Both the position numbers and the translations under genes were made by a program. From Ipomoea triloba (Eukaryota; Streptophyta; Magnoliopsida; Solanales; Convolvulaceae): a stretch of DNA of 64,000 nucleotides. Below the pieces are notes generated by a model, which saw nothing but the letters and a program-made list of their open reading frames with translations, was not told where the DNA came from and ran no database searches. Shown here piece after piece: positions 35,201 to 45,760 of this stretch (position 1 is the stretch's first letter; the number at the start of each line of letters is the position of its first letter). Location of the stretch: NCBI RefSeq assembly GCF_003576645.1, contig NC_044923.1, positions 18,224,233-18,288,232 of the forward strand, read 5' to 3'.

Positions 35201-37398
35201 AATCCACGCACCTAAAGTTTTAGATCGACGCACTTTAAGAAGGAAAACCAATCACCTAAACCCTTAGGCCGATGCATCTTAAGTTTTAACAACTGGCGCA
35301 CCTTAAGCACACAAACTACGTACCTTACAAAAGAAAATCACGCACCTTAAATTTGACCTAGATGTCAAAAGACCAAATTGCCACCGCATTTTTTAATCAT
35401 GGTTAATGATGGACGTTGATTTATGAAAGATCAGTGGCTCTTATCTCACAGCACAATTGCACCTGACACACCTAACTGCACGAGAACCCATATATATATA
35501 TATATATATATTGGATCATATGATAACAAGTGTTTGAGAGAAAATTGAGTACCAATTTCAACTTTACATCTGGAAAAATCAAATAGAATATATTAGATTT
35601 TTAAAAAAAAATATTGGTGATATCACCAACTTTATTATTCAAACTTTTAACACTTAATTGTTTGTTTCTTCTCTGCCATGCATAGCTTGCTACTAAAACA
35701 GCCAAGGCTGATCCATGCCTTCTTGACTGGATAGATGACTACATAACCAGGCCAGATGTTCAGAAAGCTTTACATGCCAATGCAACTGCCTTTCCCTATT
35801 CTTGGAATTCTATTTTTCAGGGGTATTTAATTAAGTTTGTAATCTATTCTCTTATTGTGTCTGAAATAACTTGTAATATAATTGTGTGCTAAAACTCGAT
35901 CTATAATCAATTATGAAAAATGCAGGAATAGGGATACCAATTTGTACAACCTTGCTATTGACATATTGCCGACATTGTCAACACTTCTAAAGAGTGATAT
36001 CCCAGTTCTGATTTACAGGTTCATTATTATGACATTACATACATATTATTAGATTATTTGTTTTTTTAGATACATATATTAGATAGAGAGAAATATATAT
36101 ATATATATAAATGCCATTGCCTAAGTTATTTATTAATCGATAATTATAATTACACTATGTTGTAGTGGAGATCAAGATTTAAGGATCCCTGTCACACACA
36201 CTAGAATACTTGCAAACGAGCTTGCTACACGCTTGGAGCTTACCATTTTGGAGATGAATGAACCATGGTATGATGGCAACCAGGTATACCACTTTACCTA
36301 ACTCAAGAAACTTGAAAAATACAGACAAAAAATAGTTAACTTATCAGTCAATTTTGGCTTGTTTAACTACTATTAGCTGCGCTGTTTGAGTTTGTTAAAA
36401 GTCAATATAAGTGTTTGGTTAATAAACTTTTTGTAACTCCAACATGTTAAAATTTAAAAAGTTGCTCAAAACAAATTTTACAATTAACTTTTTGAAAAAA
36501 GAAATTATACCAAACAGCTATAAGCTAATAGTTAATTTACCAAACACCTTTCTACAATCAACTAATGTTATTAAAATCATATCCTCTATTCCTCTAACCC
36601 AATAAGCTAACCGCAATAGTTGAAAAAAACGTTAGGCGCTCCTCGGCCACTCGAGGAGCGCCTAGGATGCCTAAGCAGGGATTAATCGGCGCCTAGGCGC
36701 CCATGTATTTTTTTTATTTTATTGTTTATTTTTAAAAAATTTGTTTAAGTATTTTTAATTTTTAAAGATTAATAATTATAAATTATATAATATTTTAATA
36801 ATTAATACTAAAAAATTAAATATTAATCCAAAAATATATAGAGTTAGTACAATTTAGGGTTATTTCGCTCAAAACGATTTTGTTTTCAGTGAAATAACCC
36901 ATTAAAAAAAGAACAATAGTTAATTGGCCGACTAGGTGGCGTAGTCGGTGCCTAGGAGGTCTAGTCGGCGCCTAGGAGGCCTAGGCAGTTAGTGCCTAAG
37001 CGGCCTAGGCGGTCGCCCAGCCGGCCAGCCGCCTAGACCACCATTTAAGATGATACGCTAGGCGGTCGACCGACGCCTAGTGCCTAGGCGGCGATTAATC
37101 GGTCTTAGGCGAGATTTTTACAACACTGCTAACCGCTATCAGCTAATCATTTACCAGAGTGACCAAAAATAAAAGAAAATGGGTAAGCTTAATTGTTTTG
37201 TTTTGGGTTTTGTAGATTGGAGGATGGAGTGTAACATTCGGAAAATTGGGTGAAGGTAAAAAGGTAGCAAATTTGACATTTGCAACAGTAAGAGGTGGAG
37301 CTCATTTTGTGCCATCTTCATCTCCCTCGCAAGCTCTCACACTTTTTAAGGCATTTCTCAAGGGATCTTCACCACCCAAAAATCACTCCGACCACTAG
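24286..37398 (+). CDS. Serine carboxypeptidase-like protein B, with a Copia in intron 6
   Basis: Family S10, 472 residues. Ten exons join in frame: 24286-24514, 25709-25813, 25912-26007, 26821-26913, 27088-27179, 27834-28106, 35686-35822, 35926-36018, 36166-36283 and 37216-37398. The N-terminus ([16 protein letters not shown]) is a signal peptide. The nucleophile is Ser172 in GDSYGG, the Asp lies in SGDQD, and the His is His442 in RGGAHFV. At the exon 1-2 junction the usual NGGPGCSS motif reads GGGHDCSS. The carboxylate-binding Asn, the Pro and one Gly are therefore replaced, and the Glu before Tyr-like GESY is Asp. This departs from ordinary carboxypeptidases and partly resembles SCPL acyltransferases, which also use GDSY. 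Intron 6 is 7.6 kb because of a nested MITE and Copia. The coding frame is nevertheless intact. Whether it is spliced efficiently is unknown. Confidence 0.9.
24617..25140 (+). repeat. TRIM-like LTR fragments in gene B intron 1
   Basis: TGTTGACCGG and TGTTGGGCGG starts, an internal TCGAAAATGTGTGGC, and the end TTTAACA at 24802 are followed by AGTGGTATAAGAGC, close to the initiator tRNA-Met primer site. A second partial copy begins near 25058. The orientation is opposite to the cluster upstream. Confidence 0.5.
25171..25678. mobile_element. MITE in gene B intron 1
   Basis: The left end GGCATGTTTGGTTGGAT and the right end, reading GGCGTTTGGTTGGGAT in reverse, are inverted copies. Subterminal GAATTGCAATTC phrases lie on both sides. 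The middle holds a long TTA/TAA microsatellite (25325-25490). Confidence 0.65.
28155..28380. mobile_element. MITE in gene B intron 6, left part (split by Copia-1)
   Basis: GGAAAAATTGTAATTTTTGC at the left is inverted with the sequence at 34905-34935, which reads GGAAAATTGTAATTTATGC in reverse. AGGGGTGACATT continues across the Copia insertion into GATAACATATTATGGAGG at 34895. The two parts are one element of roughly 270 bp interrupted by the later Copia-1 insertion. Internal GGGGCAATATTTACACC phrases are also inverted. Confidence 0.75.
28381..28852 (-). repeat. Copia-1 3' LTR
   Basis: 472 bp with TG and CA termini. Three mismatches to the partner LTR at 34418-34889. Confidence 0.95.
28853..28864 (-). 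other. Copia-1 polypurine tract
   Basis: Read on the minus strand this is AAAGGGGGAGAG directly before the 3' LTR, the expected primer for plus-strand synthesis. Confidence 0.8.
29575..31134 (-). CDS. Copia-1 reverse transcriptase and RNase H region
   Basis: 519 residues are open from the Met at 31134. The frame can be followed upstream to about 31310, where the frameshift from the integrase part lies. Visible features are the RT start NGVWELV, TKWVYKNK and ARLVAQGYTQ, the catalytic YVDDIVFGS, and then RNase H motifs (YCDADWAGN, AEAEYIAAG, YCDNKSAIDI). It ends ADIFTKAL and SEIGLC, usual for Copia pol. This part looks intact on its own but is out of frame with gag-integrase. Confidence 0.9.
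   Translation of the reverse strand: MSEGDLCYTSKIEPKNTNEALLDEFWIEAMQEELQQFERNGVWELVTKPQDVNIIGTKWVYKNKTDEQGNIVRNKARLVAQGYTQVEGTDFEETFAPVARIESIRILIAVACILKIKLYQMDVKTAFLNGYLKEEVYVAQPKGFEDPYHPEHVYKLKKALYGLKQAPRAWYERLTQFLLNKGYQRGSVYKTLFVKTHKKDIMIAQIYVDDIVFGSTQSCYKNQFITDMEGEFEMSMVGELSYFLGLQVKQLENGIFVSQSKYTRNLVKRFGLNESKVVRTPVPTTERISKDPEGKKVEQTLYRSMIGCLLYLTASRLDLSFGVGICARYQANPMETHLKAVKRVIKYVKGTIDLGIWYSFDTNQHLSAYCDADWAGNMDDRKSTSGGCFLLGTNLVSWLSKKQSSISLSTAEAEYIAAGSCCTQLLWMKQMLEDYGIRQSIMTIYCDNKSAIDISKNPVQHSRTKHIDIRHHFIRELVEDEIVSLTHISTDKQLADIFTKALDGNRFSKLRSEIGLCQI
31179..32738 (-). pseudogene. Copia-1 integrase region, frame-broken with internal duplications
   Basis: The frame is the same as gag, after the in-frame TGA. 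It carries the pre-integrase zinc-binding part (WHQRMGH, CDACLENK) and the integrase core acids in MDLFGP, SDHGREF and NGVVERKNR. Around 31440-31860 short in-frame segments are repeated: TPYQIWKGR occurs four times, and RVYIRKETNMTP and SFGKFDIKGDQG occur twice each. The frame ends at 31179 after shifting away from the reverse transcriptase frame near 31310. The polyprotein is therefore disrupted. Confidence 0.88.
32739..34373 (-). pseudogene. Copia-1 gag and protease start, ended by a stop
   Basis: 544 residues. The gag capsid-type region opens with PALSGTNYSYWKARMK. Two CCHC zinc knuckles follow (CYECKGYGHIQSEC and CYYCHRLGHIKAHC). The protease motif YFDSGCSRHMTG comes shortly before a TGA at 32739-32741. 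The reading frame continues without a shift beyond this codon into protease and integrase, so the TGA is a nonsense change and not the natural end. Confidence 0.88.
34404..34415 (-). other. Copia-1 primer-binding site
   Basis: On the minus strand this reads TGGTATCAGAGC, complementary to the 3' end of plant initiator tRNA-Met, two bases from the 5' LTR. Confidence 0.92.
34418..34889 (-). repeat. Copia-1 5' LTR
   Basis: 472 bp. Followed at 34890-34894 by the right copy of the ACATT target duplication. Confidence 0.95.
34951..35492. mobile_element. Foldback element with GCACCTTAAG array, gene B intron 6
   Basis: It is flanked on both sides by (TA)n. The left cap is GGGAGGGTTCAGGTTCGG, and the right side reads GGGTTCTCGTGCAGTTAGG in reverse. 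The interior holds repeated phrases such as CGCACCTTAAG, GACGCACTTTAAG and CACCTTAAGAAGGAAAAC. It occupies the same place in intron 6 as related elements in genes C and D. Confidence 0.6.
36340..36600. repeat. Dispersed MITE fragment in gene B intron 9
   Basis: TTAACTACTATTAGCTG, ATCAATATAAGTGTTTGG and AATAGTTAATTTACCAAACAC phrases (with small variants) also occur near 18860-19100, 26580-26770 and 53100-53740. This is a common dispersed element with a decayed boundary here. Confidence 0.45.
36615..37128. mobile_element. Non-autonomous hAT-type element, CTAGGCG family, gene B intron 9
   Basis: An exact 8-bp target duplication CTAACCGC lies at 36607-36614 and 37129-37136. The right end reads CAGTGTTGTAAAAATC in reverse, and the left end AATAGTTGAAAAAAAC is a decayed match. 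The interior is full of CTAGGCG, GCCTAGGCGGC and similar palindromic phrases. The same family is at 53208-53565. No transposase is present. Confidence 0.8.
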
Positions 37399-38395
37399 CT
37401 AGTGGCATTGCCGAAATACTAACCCTTATATTTGTATTCAAGTATTTATATTATGAGTGAAAATAGATCAGAGGCGAAGCCAGAAATTTCGGTCAATGGG
37501 AACAAAAAGAAGAACTTCAAAATATAATCAACAAGGTTGATGATCCTAGATCTTTTGTAATCAAAACTCATCACTACCAACCAATTATGTTACTTCAACT
37601 TTCAATAAACTTCATGTATAATAATAAATCATTTATGTATATTAAAGGCAATTGCTCCCATTGCTCCGGAGTGGAAAGTAATGAGTTACTACATATGTCA
37701 TTGTTCAATAGTTATATCGTGGATATCAATGTTCATAATACATATACACAAACACGATATAATGAATAAATACTACATTGTAACAGAATCAATAGTACTC
37801 AAAAAAAAGGAAAGATACTCAGTAATATAACGGCGCTAAACAATATGTGGTAAGTTAAAATTTAATTAGATGTATAAATTTCTAATTCTTTATTTAGTAT
37901 TTGAGATTTCAAGAAGGTAGAATACTCTATTTACGGGTGTAGAGGTCATTGACATTCAGGTAGTGAGGGTCACATGTATGATCAATATTGAAGGTCCATA
38001 TCATAATATCTATCTATATTTTTTTTTTCATAACAAACATATCTATCTCTATCATATATATCTATCTCTATCATATATTTGATTATATTTGATTATTCTT
38101 ATGAGCTCCATTACAAAAATCGCACCTAACCATTAAGTAAGATGCGACGGGCGAACGACGCGCATAGTGGATTCACAATTCAACGCCTTAATCCACTTGG
38201 CTACATCCGCCCCCAAACTATGTTCTTATTTTTTGCATTTTATTTTTTTTCTAATTAGTCATGTTCTTATTTTTTTCATTTTATTTTTTTCTAATTACTA
38301 ATTAGTGATGCCGTACATTTTTCAACCATTCAAAAGTAGATCTTCAACAATGTATAAGGCACTCTTGCCCCACTTGGTGGGAGTACATCCCTCTT
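37399..38395. other. Spacer after gene B
   Basis: Gene B 3' untranslated region followed by AT-rich DNA. No gene is seen. The 3' flank resembles that of genes C and D (TTTCGGTCAAT or TTTCTGTCAAT, CTTCAAAATATA), again showing shared ancestry. Confidence 0.5.
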
Positions 38396-38573
38396 CTTTT
38401 AAGAAGGTTTTCTCCTCGCCCCGTGACCCTACCCGGCAAAGAACCACGATGAGGTAAACCAGCCTAGGTTAGGCATAATTGACCGGCTCAGACCCAAGGG
38501 TTTGAGGATCGAACCTCCAACCTCTCGGCTGTAGATAGAGCACTCTTACCACCTGGGCTGTCCTTACGGACTT
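38396..38573 (-). mobile_element. tRNA-derived SINE, copy 2, with target duplication
   Basis: Flanked by a perfect 14-bp target duplication AGTACATCCCTCTT (38382-38395 and 38574-38587). On the minus strand the tRNA-like head has GGTGGTAAGAGTGCTC and GGTTCGATCC, and the body matches 961-1117. This is a clean retroposed insertion. Confidence 0.88.
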
Positions 38574-38863
38574 AGTACATCCCTCTTGGTTCATTGGCTT
38601 GTGGTCCTAACTCCCAAGCTAAGCACTTGCATGGTTCGATTCCCACTAGCTACAATATCATTCTTTATTATTTTTAGTCCCCCGTTGGGGAGATAGCTTA
38701 TATTATTTATATATTCTTTGGGCTGCCAGTTTGGTCCGGTATATCAAACTTTTTACATACTTTTTGAGCCTAGTACCCCGAGCAATAATACTTATTACTT
38801 TCCTACCATGTTCTGTACTTCCATACCAGGTTTATTGTATACCCGGTCTCGACAAAACCATCA

Positions 38864-39525
38864 GAGGGTAATTAAGTTCTCGTTACTCGTTAGTTTCCAA
38901 AATTATAACGGTTGTAACTGTTATAACATCCGTTGTTATTTACTGAATTGATGGTCTGTTAGGGAGGTTACAAATAGATTTTAAATAAGATTTAATTGCC
39001 ACGTTAATGATAATTTGACCACCTTTTCCTATAAATACCGTGGTGATGAACAAATGTTTTACATGCACATATTATAGATTCTCCTCTGGAACTAAATCTC
39101 TCAAACTTCTGTTCTTCCTCTTCTAAAAATCTTGTGAATCTTGTGTTCTACCTTGTTCTTGTTTAATTTGCCGGAGAAAAATTAGTTTGAATGCTCAACT
39201 AATTTGTTGTAAGATCCATTTTATCATGAGAAACATAGGCTATAACGCTTCTAACACCTTTTAGATATAACAAATAAGGTTTTAAAGAAAATGTATGCTA
39301 CACACAGACTCAAAGTTTCCATTTACCCAAATCGTTCCGTTTTCACTTGTATTTTATAAATTAATTCCTAAAATAAATCAAATTATTTTGGACCAATTTT
39401 TTAAATAAGTTTTAATTTTTAGCCATAAAATTAATCAATAATATGAAAACAATTTGTCTAACCCATTTTACAAGGGATGATCAGAGCCCCAGAATTTAGA
39501 GCAATTGGTTAAACCCACTACTACA
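38864..39525 (+). repeat. LTR-like repeat upstream of gene C
   Basis: Homologous to 22563-23100 upstream of gene B, with the same CTATAAATACCGTGGTGATG and ATATGAAAAC/ATTTGTCTAAC phrases. At 39528 a CACTACTACAAAAATACC phrase looks like the end of a CACTA transposon. Confidence 0.5.
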
Positions 39526-39902
39526 AAAATACCTTTTAATGTCGGTTATTTTGGACATACGACCAAATAGACCCAGTACGTGATAAATGAAAGTCTAAGG
39601 TGACAACCTGACCAAATAAAATGTATTTTTTTTAATAGAAGTGAAGCAAGTTGGACAACATCAACTATAGTACAATACTATGAAATCACGCTATTTTAGT
39701 CTTTATCATTCTGTTCTTCTTTCTTGTTTAATTTGTATAATCAACTACTAACAAAGAAAAAAAAAACATCATATCTAATCTATTGTCCCATACACCATAT
39801 TTTCTGCCCCACACTTTCTATGTGTGTATAATAATTAAGAAACTCCTAACAAACTTAACCATCCATGTGCTTGTTAATATTCAGAATCAAATATAATCCC
39901 AT

Positions 39903-39963
39903 TGCTATATAGGTGATTAAAAACTTAGGCCTTCACTTTCATCATATATATCATTAAAAAATA
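39903..39963 (+). promoter_or_regulatory. Core promoter of SCPL gene C
   Basis: TTGCTATATAGG lies about 60 bases before the ATG, followed by AAAAACTTAGGCCTTC, matching genes B and D. Confidence 0.6.
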
Positions 39964-42900
39964 ATGGTTTTCTTATGGTTCTTGTTGCTCAATACATTAT
40001 GTTCCATCTCAATAAGGAATGGTGAAATGATAGATTCTCTCCCGGGCCAGCCCTCGGGTGTGAACTTCAATCAGTACTCGGGGTATATTGTTACCGATAA
40101 ATCTCGTGGCAGAGCTCTATTCTACTATTTTGCTGAAGCCCAAACCGAAGATAGATTCTCAAAGCCGCTCACACTTTGGCTAGGGGGAGGTATATATGCT
40201 AACTTCTCTTCTCTTCTTTTCTCATATTTATTTTAATTTAATGCCATTCGTAAAAGAGTTGAAGAATTCATAAGAGGTAAGCAAAGATCAGTAAAAGACT
40301 TAAAGGGTTAAAGTTGCGTATTCGCTGTTAGTTATAACTTTTCGCGCCTAACAGTTTTGAATGTGTTAAAATCAGCCCATGATTGTTCCATTGCTGTTGT
40401 TGGGATGTTCTACGAACATGGTCCATTTAGGCCGACAAAAGATGGGAAGCTGGCAAAGAACCAGTTTTCTTGGAATTTAGGTAACTATTTAACGTTCTGT
40501 TTTGTATATGTATGGTTTTTATTTTTACACGAATATATGTATATATTGAGTAAGTTGATGTTGAAATTAAATGAGCAGAGTCGAACATGTTATACGTAGA
40601 CTCTCCAATAGTTGCATTTTCATACTCGAATACAACCTCAGACTACAAAATATGGAGTGATACCATGACAGGTGCGTATGGTGCCAATTACTTGAATTGG
40701 ATCACAACATTATTCACTTTGTATGTTTAAATTAGATTTAGTGTTTTTATTTAATTTGTTTGCCATTTTGATGCTGCAGCCCGTGAAAATATGAAGTTTC
40801 TTCGAAAGTGGTTTATTCAATATTCTGAATACAGAAATCAAGATTTTTACATTGCCGGAGATAGTTATGGAGGTAAACACTACACTACACTACATTTTTT
40901 TTTATGCCTTTAGTTAAAAAGAAAAATAGGAATAAATCTTAACCATAGATATAGTCCAAATCAACCATCCAGATTGAAGATGAATTAAAAAAAAATGCGT
41001 GATGGCATTCTTGTAATTTTGAGTAGGTCAGATTGTCTTTGTATCTGAGTACACATTTTATTCTTCAAGTGCATCTTTTATGCCTTCAAGTGCATATGCT
41101 ATGTTTCAGGCTTCAGCCTTCAGTACACAATTTCTCTTTTGAGTGCACATTTTTTCTTCTTCGAGTGCACATTTTTCCTTGCATCTTTTCATGCCTTCAA
41201 TTGCATCTGTTTTGTTTTATATTTCAATACGTAGTTTCTCCTTTGAGTCTACATCTTTGTGCCTTTGAGTGTAAAAATTGAGATTTACAAACGATTTGTA
41301 AGTGTAATTGCTTCAATAACACTTAATTGAATGACTTTTCTTTTTGGTACCATAAATTGTATCAATTGCACATCTATTTGCCGTCAAGTGCAGAATTTTG
41401 GCCTTCAAATGCACATTTTTATGCCTTCAAGTGTATAATTTTTTGCCTTCAAGTGCACGATTCTAGGCGTATTTGTTATATATTTTGCATTCTTTCCAAC
41501 AATGTATAACTAGATTTCTAATTAAACTTTGTGAGATTTACAAACGATTTGTATAACTAATTGCTTCAATAATATTTAAGTGGAATAACTTACCTTTTTT
41601 TATTATTATTATTACAGTATACATACATACATTGTTATTCAACTTAAGTGTTATTTAAACAATTACCATACAAATCGTTTGTAAATCTCACAAATTTAAT
41701 TAGAAATTTAGTTATACATTGTTGAAAAGAAGACAATATATAACTATAATAAGTATTAATCCATAATTGTGCACTTGAAAGCACAAAAGTGTGCACCTGA
41801 AGACACAAAAATATGCACTCGAAGGATAAGATTTTGCACTCGAAGGCACAAAGATATGCAATCTAAGCAATTATTGTACCAAAAAGGGAGAGTTATTCAA
41901 CTTAAGTGTTATTGAAGCAATTATCCTTACAAATCGTTTGTAAATCTCACAAATTCATTAAAACTTGGTTATATGTTATTGCAAAAGAAGACAAAAGATA
42001 TAATAAACATTGGTTTATGGTTAAGATTTAATCATATTTTTTTTACCTAAAGCCTCTTTCGCATTTGAACGCTAATATATATATATATATATATATCAAT
42101 AATCTTGGAAATGGGTTTGTATGTAGGTCACTTGGCACCACAACTTGCTGCATTAATACTTAAATACAACAGAAAACCGGAACATATCAGACCAATAAAG
42201 CTGAAAGGAATTGTTGTGAGTTAGTTGCTTCCTTCCATCAATTCTCCTCCTGATCTTCTGCATCATATGTAATTTTCTAATGTGAATTGTGTGATTGAGT
42301 GGAAGGAACTTATCCATCCATCAAAGGATAAAGGATCAATCTTTGGTTTTAAATATAGAACAATCTTAAATTTCTAAGCCTGTTTCACCTTTAGAGGTGT
42401 TACAATTCAGCCGACCTTAACCCTTAGAGGTGCTACAATTCAGCGAGAGAATTAATCTACAGTGAAAACACAGTTACATTCAAAAAAATCATATGAGATT
42501 TTCTTCATTCTGATCGTCTCTCGTTCAAGCTAGAACTCATTTTTTTTGTGTTTTTTCAATAAAAAATATTTTCAGCTTGGGAACCCACTTCTAGAAAAGA
42601 TGAGTTTATCTAACGTTGAGCATCTCTGGTACCACGGAATCATTTCTACAGAACTGTACCATCTGCAGAAGAAAGAGTGTAATGCAACAAGAATGGTTAA
42701 CGAATTATTAAACGGAGAATTGTCTGAATATTGCTCTGATATAGATGTTATGATTTCGGAGGAAATTGGGGACGATACGGATCAGGAAAATTTACTCTCT
42801 CAATCATGCGAATTCTCCTCAATTTCATCATCTCAACAACGTTATGTAAGTTAGCAATAGTTAAGTTATTCACTTTCAATACACACATATACTAGTGATC

Positions 42901-45203
42901 AAATGAGTCCATCTGTTATATGTGTAGACACATCCAGCTCATTTAGTGCTTGAGATGAATGACTTAGATTTTTGTCAACTATGCAAGTAGAGTGCACAGT
43001 TGCAAAGTTAGCCAAATCTCAAGTATTCAATGTCCTAGATTTGTCTACACAGACTCGGGGAAAGGGTGGACTCACGGGAACACTGACCTATATATATATA
43101 AGGAATGGTTCAGGTGCGAAGAAGGATTCCCGTGCGGTTGTGTGGCTACGTACCTTAAGCACTACAATGGTGCACCTTAAAGTACAAAAATCACGCACAT
43201 TAGCACACAAACAAAGCACCTTAAAAACACAAACCAGGCGCACCTAAAACTTTAGGCCGACGCACCTTAAGTACACAAGTCACGCACCTTAAGAACACAA
43301 ACCACACACCTAATGTTTTAAAATGGCCCACTTAAGTTCCAACAACTCACGCACCTTAAGCATACATATCACGCACCTTAAAAAAAAATTACAGACCTTA
43401 AGAAGAAAATTACGCACCTAAATCAAACACACAACCACACGGGAAACACTCCACCTCACGAGAACTGAATCCTATATATATTCAATCTTAATTGTTTGTT
43501 TCTTCTCTGCCATGCACAGCTTGCTACTGAAAGAGCCCAGGATGATCCATGCCTTCGTGATTGGATAGATCAATATATGAACAGGCCAGATGTTCAGAAA
43601 GCTTTACATGCCAATACAACTGACTTGCAAAATCCTTGGAAATCTACTCTTCATGGGTATTGTATTTTGTAACCTATTCTCTTATTGTGTCTGAAATCAC
43701 TTGTAATTGTGTGCTAAAACTCGATCTATAATCAAGTATGAAAAATGCAGGAATAGGAATACAATGTTGCACAACCTTGCTATTGACATATTGCCAACAT
43801 TGTCAAAACTTCTAAAGAAGGATATCAAAGTTCTGATTTACAGGTTCATTATTATGACATCAGATACATATATTAGATAGAGAGAAAAAAAATGCATTGT
43901 CGGAATTAAAACATGTGCTCCATTCCAACTAAAAGTCTAAACTGATAGTTGGATTACACATTTATGTTTATATATATTATTTGCTAACACGCTCCCTCAC
44001 GTTTGGGCCAGTGGAGATCAAGATTTAAGGATTCCTGTCACACACACTAGGATACTTGTTAGTGTGCTTGCTAGACGCTTGAAGCTCACCACTTTGGAGA
44101 TGAATGGACCTTGGTATGATGGCAAGCAGGTATACCACTTAGGTAAAGCTTATTTAGGAGCGTATAGTTTATTTTAAGCTACTAATAAGTTACAAGCTCT
44201 GTTTGGTAATGTTCCTAATATAAGCTAGTAACTTAAAATAAGAGCTTATTTTTTAACTAGATAGTGTTTCAAAATAAGCTAGTAGCTTCCTAACTTTTTT
44301 TCCATCTTTAACCTTATTATTTTAAAGAAATGACATTATTTACCCTTCTCAATTAAAACTTTTTTGGCTAAACTTTTTTGACTTTTTCTCTTCAATATGT
44401 TTGGTTGTAATTTCAATTTGACATTTGTGTTTGAACATTGATTTTTGCAGAACTAATCTTATGAATTATAAACATTTTGTTTTACTTTATATGCTTTCAA
44501 ATATATGTTCTTCCTTTATATTTTATTAAAATATATTGATTTCACTATTGTATATTTTAATATATAAACAAATCTATTTAAATTTAAAACTATTTAAATT
44601 GTATGAATGTGTCCTTTTTAGTCTTTTTACATTTATTAGCTTATCAAAACGCTAATTTTACCAAACACTTTTAAGCATAACAGCTAGTTTAACAACTCTT
44701 CAGATTTCAGCTTTGAGCTTATAGCTTTTAAGTTTTCAGCTATTTTTCAGCTTTCAGCTATCTTTTCAGTTATGTTTGCCAAACATAGCCTTAACCTAAC
44801 TCAAGAAACTTGAAAAACTTAAAAAACTTAAAACAAAACAAAATGCAATAAACAAAAAATTAAAACAAGGTAAGTTTTTTTTTTTAGTACTACTGACTCT
44901 ATTACAATGTAGTATATGTTCATAACTATTTTCTCAACCTACTAAAACACAAAGAATTAATATCGTCTCCACTGAGACTCGAACTCACAACCTCCATATG
45001 CTTTGTTTTGATTTTTGTAGATTGGAGGATGGAGTCAAACATACGGAAAATTGGGTGGATGTAAAAAGGTGGGAAATTTGACATTTGCAACAGTAAGAGG
45101 TGGAGCTCATTTTGTGCCATCTTCATCTCCCTCGGAAGCTCTCACACTTTTTAAGTCATTTCTCAAGGGAACTCCACTACCCAAAACTGACCCCAACTAC
45201 TAG
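39964..45203 (+). CDS. Serine carboxypeptidase-like protein C
   Basis: Family S10, 468 residues. Ten exons join in frame: 39964-40189, 40376-40480, 40579-40671, 40780-40872, 42127-42215, 42576-42845, 43520-43656, 43751-43843, 44012-44129 and 45021-45203. The signal peptide is nearly identical to that of B. The nucleophile is Ser170 in GDSYGG, with SGDQD and His438 in RGGAHFV. The exon 1-2 junction reads GGAHDCSI in place of NGGPGCSS. In exon 3 one codon is missing relative to B and D: the strand normally reading P-x-GV is PIVAFSYS, so a conserved Gly is lost. Intron 4 holds a 1.2-kb foldback, intron 6 a GCACCTTAAG foldback, and intron 9 a MITE and a SINE. The frame is complete, so the gene may be expressed, but it is the most altered of the three at otherwise conserved positions. 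Confidence 0.9.
40286..40353 (+). repeat. TRIM-like LTR end in gene C intron 1
   Basis: It ends CGCGCCTAACA exactly 22 bases before exon 2. Gene D has the same LTR-end phrase at the same 22-base distance (51430-51536), so the insertion is older than the C/D duplication. Confidence 0.5.
40903..42072. mobile_element. Foldback with GCACTCGAAGGCAC array, gene C intron 4
   Basis: The ends are inverted: GCCTTTAGTTAAAAAG on the left, GGCTTTAGGTAAAAAA when the right is read in reverse, both followed by AAATCTTAACCATA. The left arm has units like CTTCAAGTGCACATTTT and the right arm the complementary type TGCACTCGAAGGCACAAA, about 22-24 bp each. A (TA)n run lies at the right edge. There is no coding capacity. 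Confidence 0.65.
43094..43480. mobile_element. Foldback with GCACCTTAAG array, gene C intron 6
   Basis: A short TA run precedes GGTTCAGGTGCGAAGAAGG and CCCGTGCGGTTGTGTGG. The right end, reversed, gives GGATTCAGTTCTCGTGAGG and CCCGTGTGGTTGTGTG. Between them are about a dozen degenerate CACGCACCTTAAGNACACAA units. Confidence 0.65.
44154..44793. mobile_element. MITE in gene C intron 9 (truncated)
   Basis: Contains AAATAAGCTAGTAGCTT-type phrases and ends GCCAAACATAGCCTTA. It is the same family as 45951-46725 in the opposite orientation. The left end lacks the TAAGGCTGTGTTTGG terminus. Confidence 0.6.
44880..45005 (-). repeat. SINE in gene C intron 9
   Basis: GTACTACTGACTCTATTACA follows a T-run, then CCACTGAGACTCGAACTC, the reverse of the box B region. 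It is the SINE family of 57311-57431, truncated at the tRNA head. It ends about 15 bases before exon 10. Confidence 0.6.
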
Positions 45204-45648
45204 TTTGTTTTCAAGCATTTATACTATGAGTAGAAACAGGGGTACGTGGAGCCAGAAATTTCGGTCAATAGAGGTGGGAAAAAGAGAAAAACTTCAAAAT
45301 ATAGCTAACAAGGTTTGATCCTAAACCTTTTGTAATCAAAACTCACTACAATCAACTATTCTACTCCAAACTTTTAATAAATTTTATGTATAATACTCTC
45401 TCTATCTCATGTTATCTGTCATAGTTACTATTCATTGATCCAATCAACTCTTTTTTCTTTGTTTATTTTCTTTATTAATTTTTTCTTATTTTTAAATTTG
45501 ATTTTTTGTATTTAATAGTACATAATTTCTAAATATATAAATTTTGTATAACAATACTAAACTTAATATTATGAAAAATGAATTAAAAATAACTTCAATC
45601 AAGCCTCATTAACCGAATCAGACACATAAAATGGGACGGAGAGACTAA

Positions 45649-45652
<4 letters not shown>
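45204..45652. other. Spacer after gene C
   Basis: 3' flank of gene C and AT-rich DNA. CTCTCTCTATCTCATGTTATC, ending in the reverse phrase near 45640, suggests a decayed MITE. No gene is seen. Confidence 0.4.
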
Positions 45653-45718
<66 letters not shown>

Positions 45719-45719
45719 N

Positions 45720-45757
<38 letters not shown>
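45653..45757. repeat. (TA)n microsatellite with one N
   Basis: About 105 bp of TA repeats with an N at 45719, probably an unresolved assembly join. Its length is unreliable. Confidence 0.9.

Positions 45758-45760
<3 letters not shown>

Noticed and set aside
43130..43440. Regular short repeats that could suggest a CRISPR array
   Set aside because: The units are degenerate, have no constant repeat with unique spacers, and lie in an intron of a plant nuclear gene.
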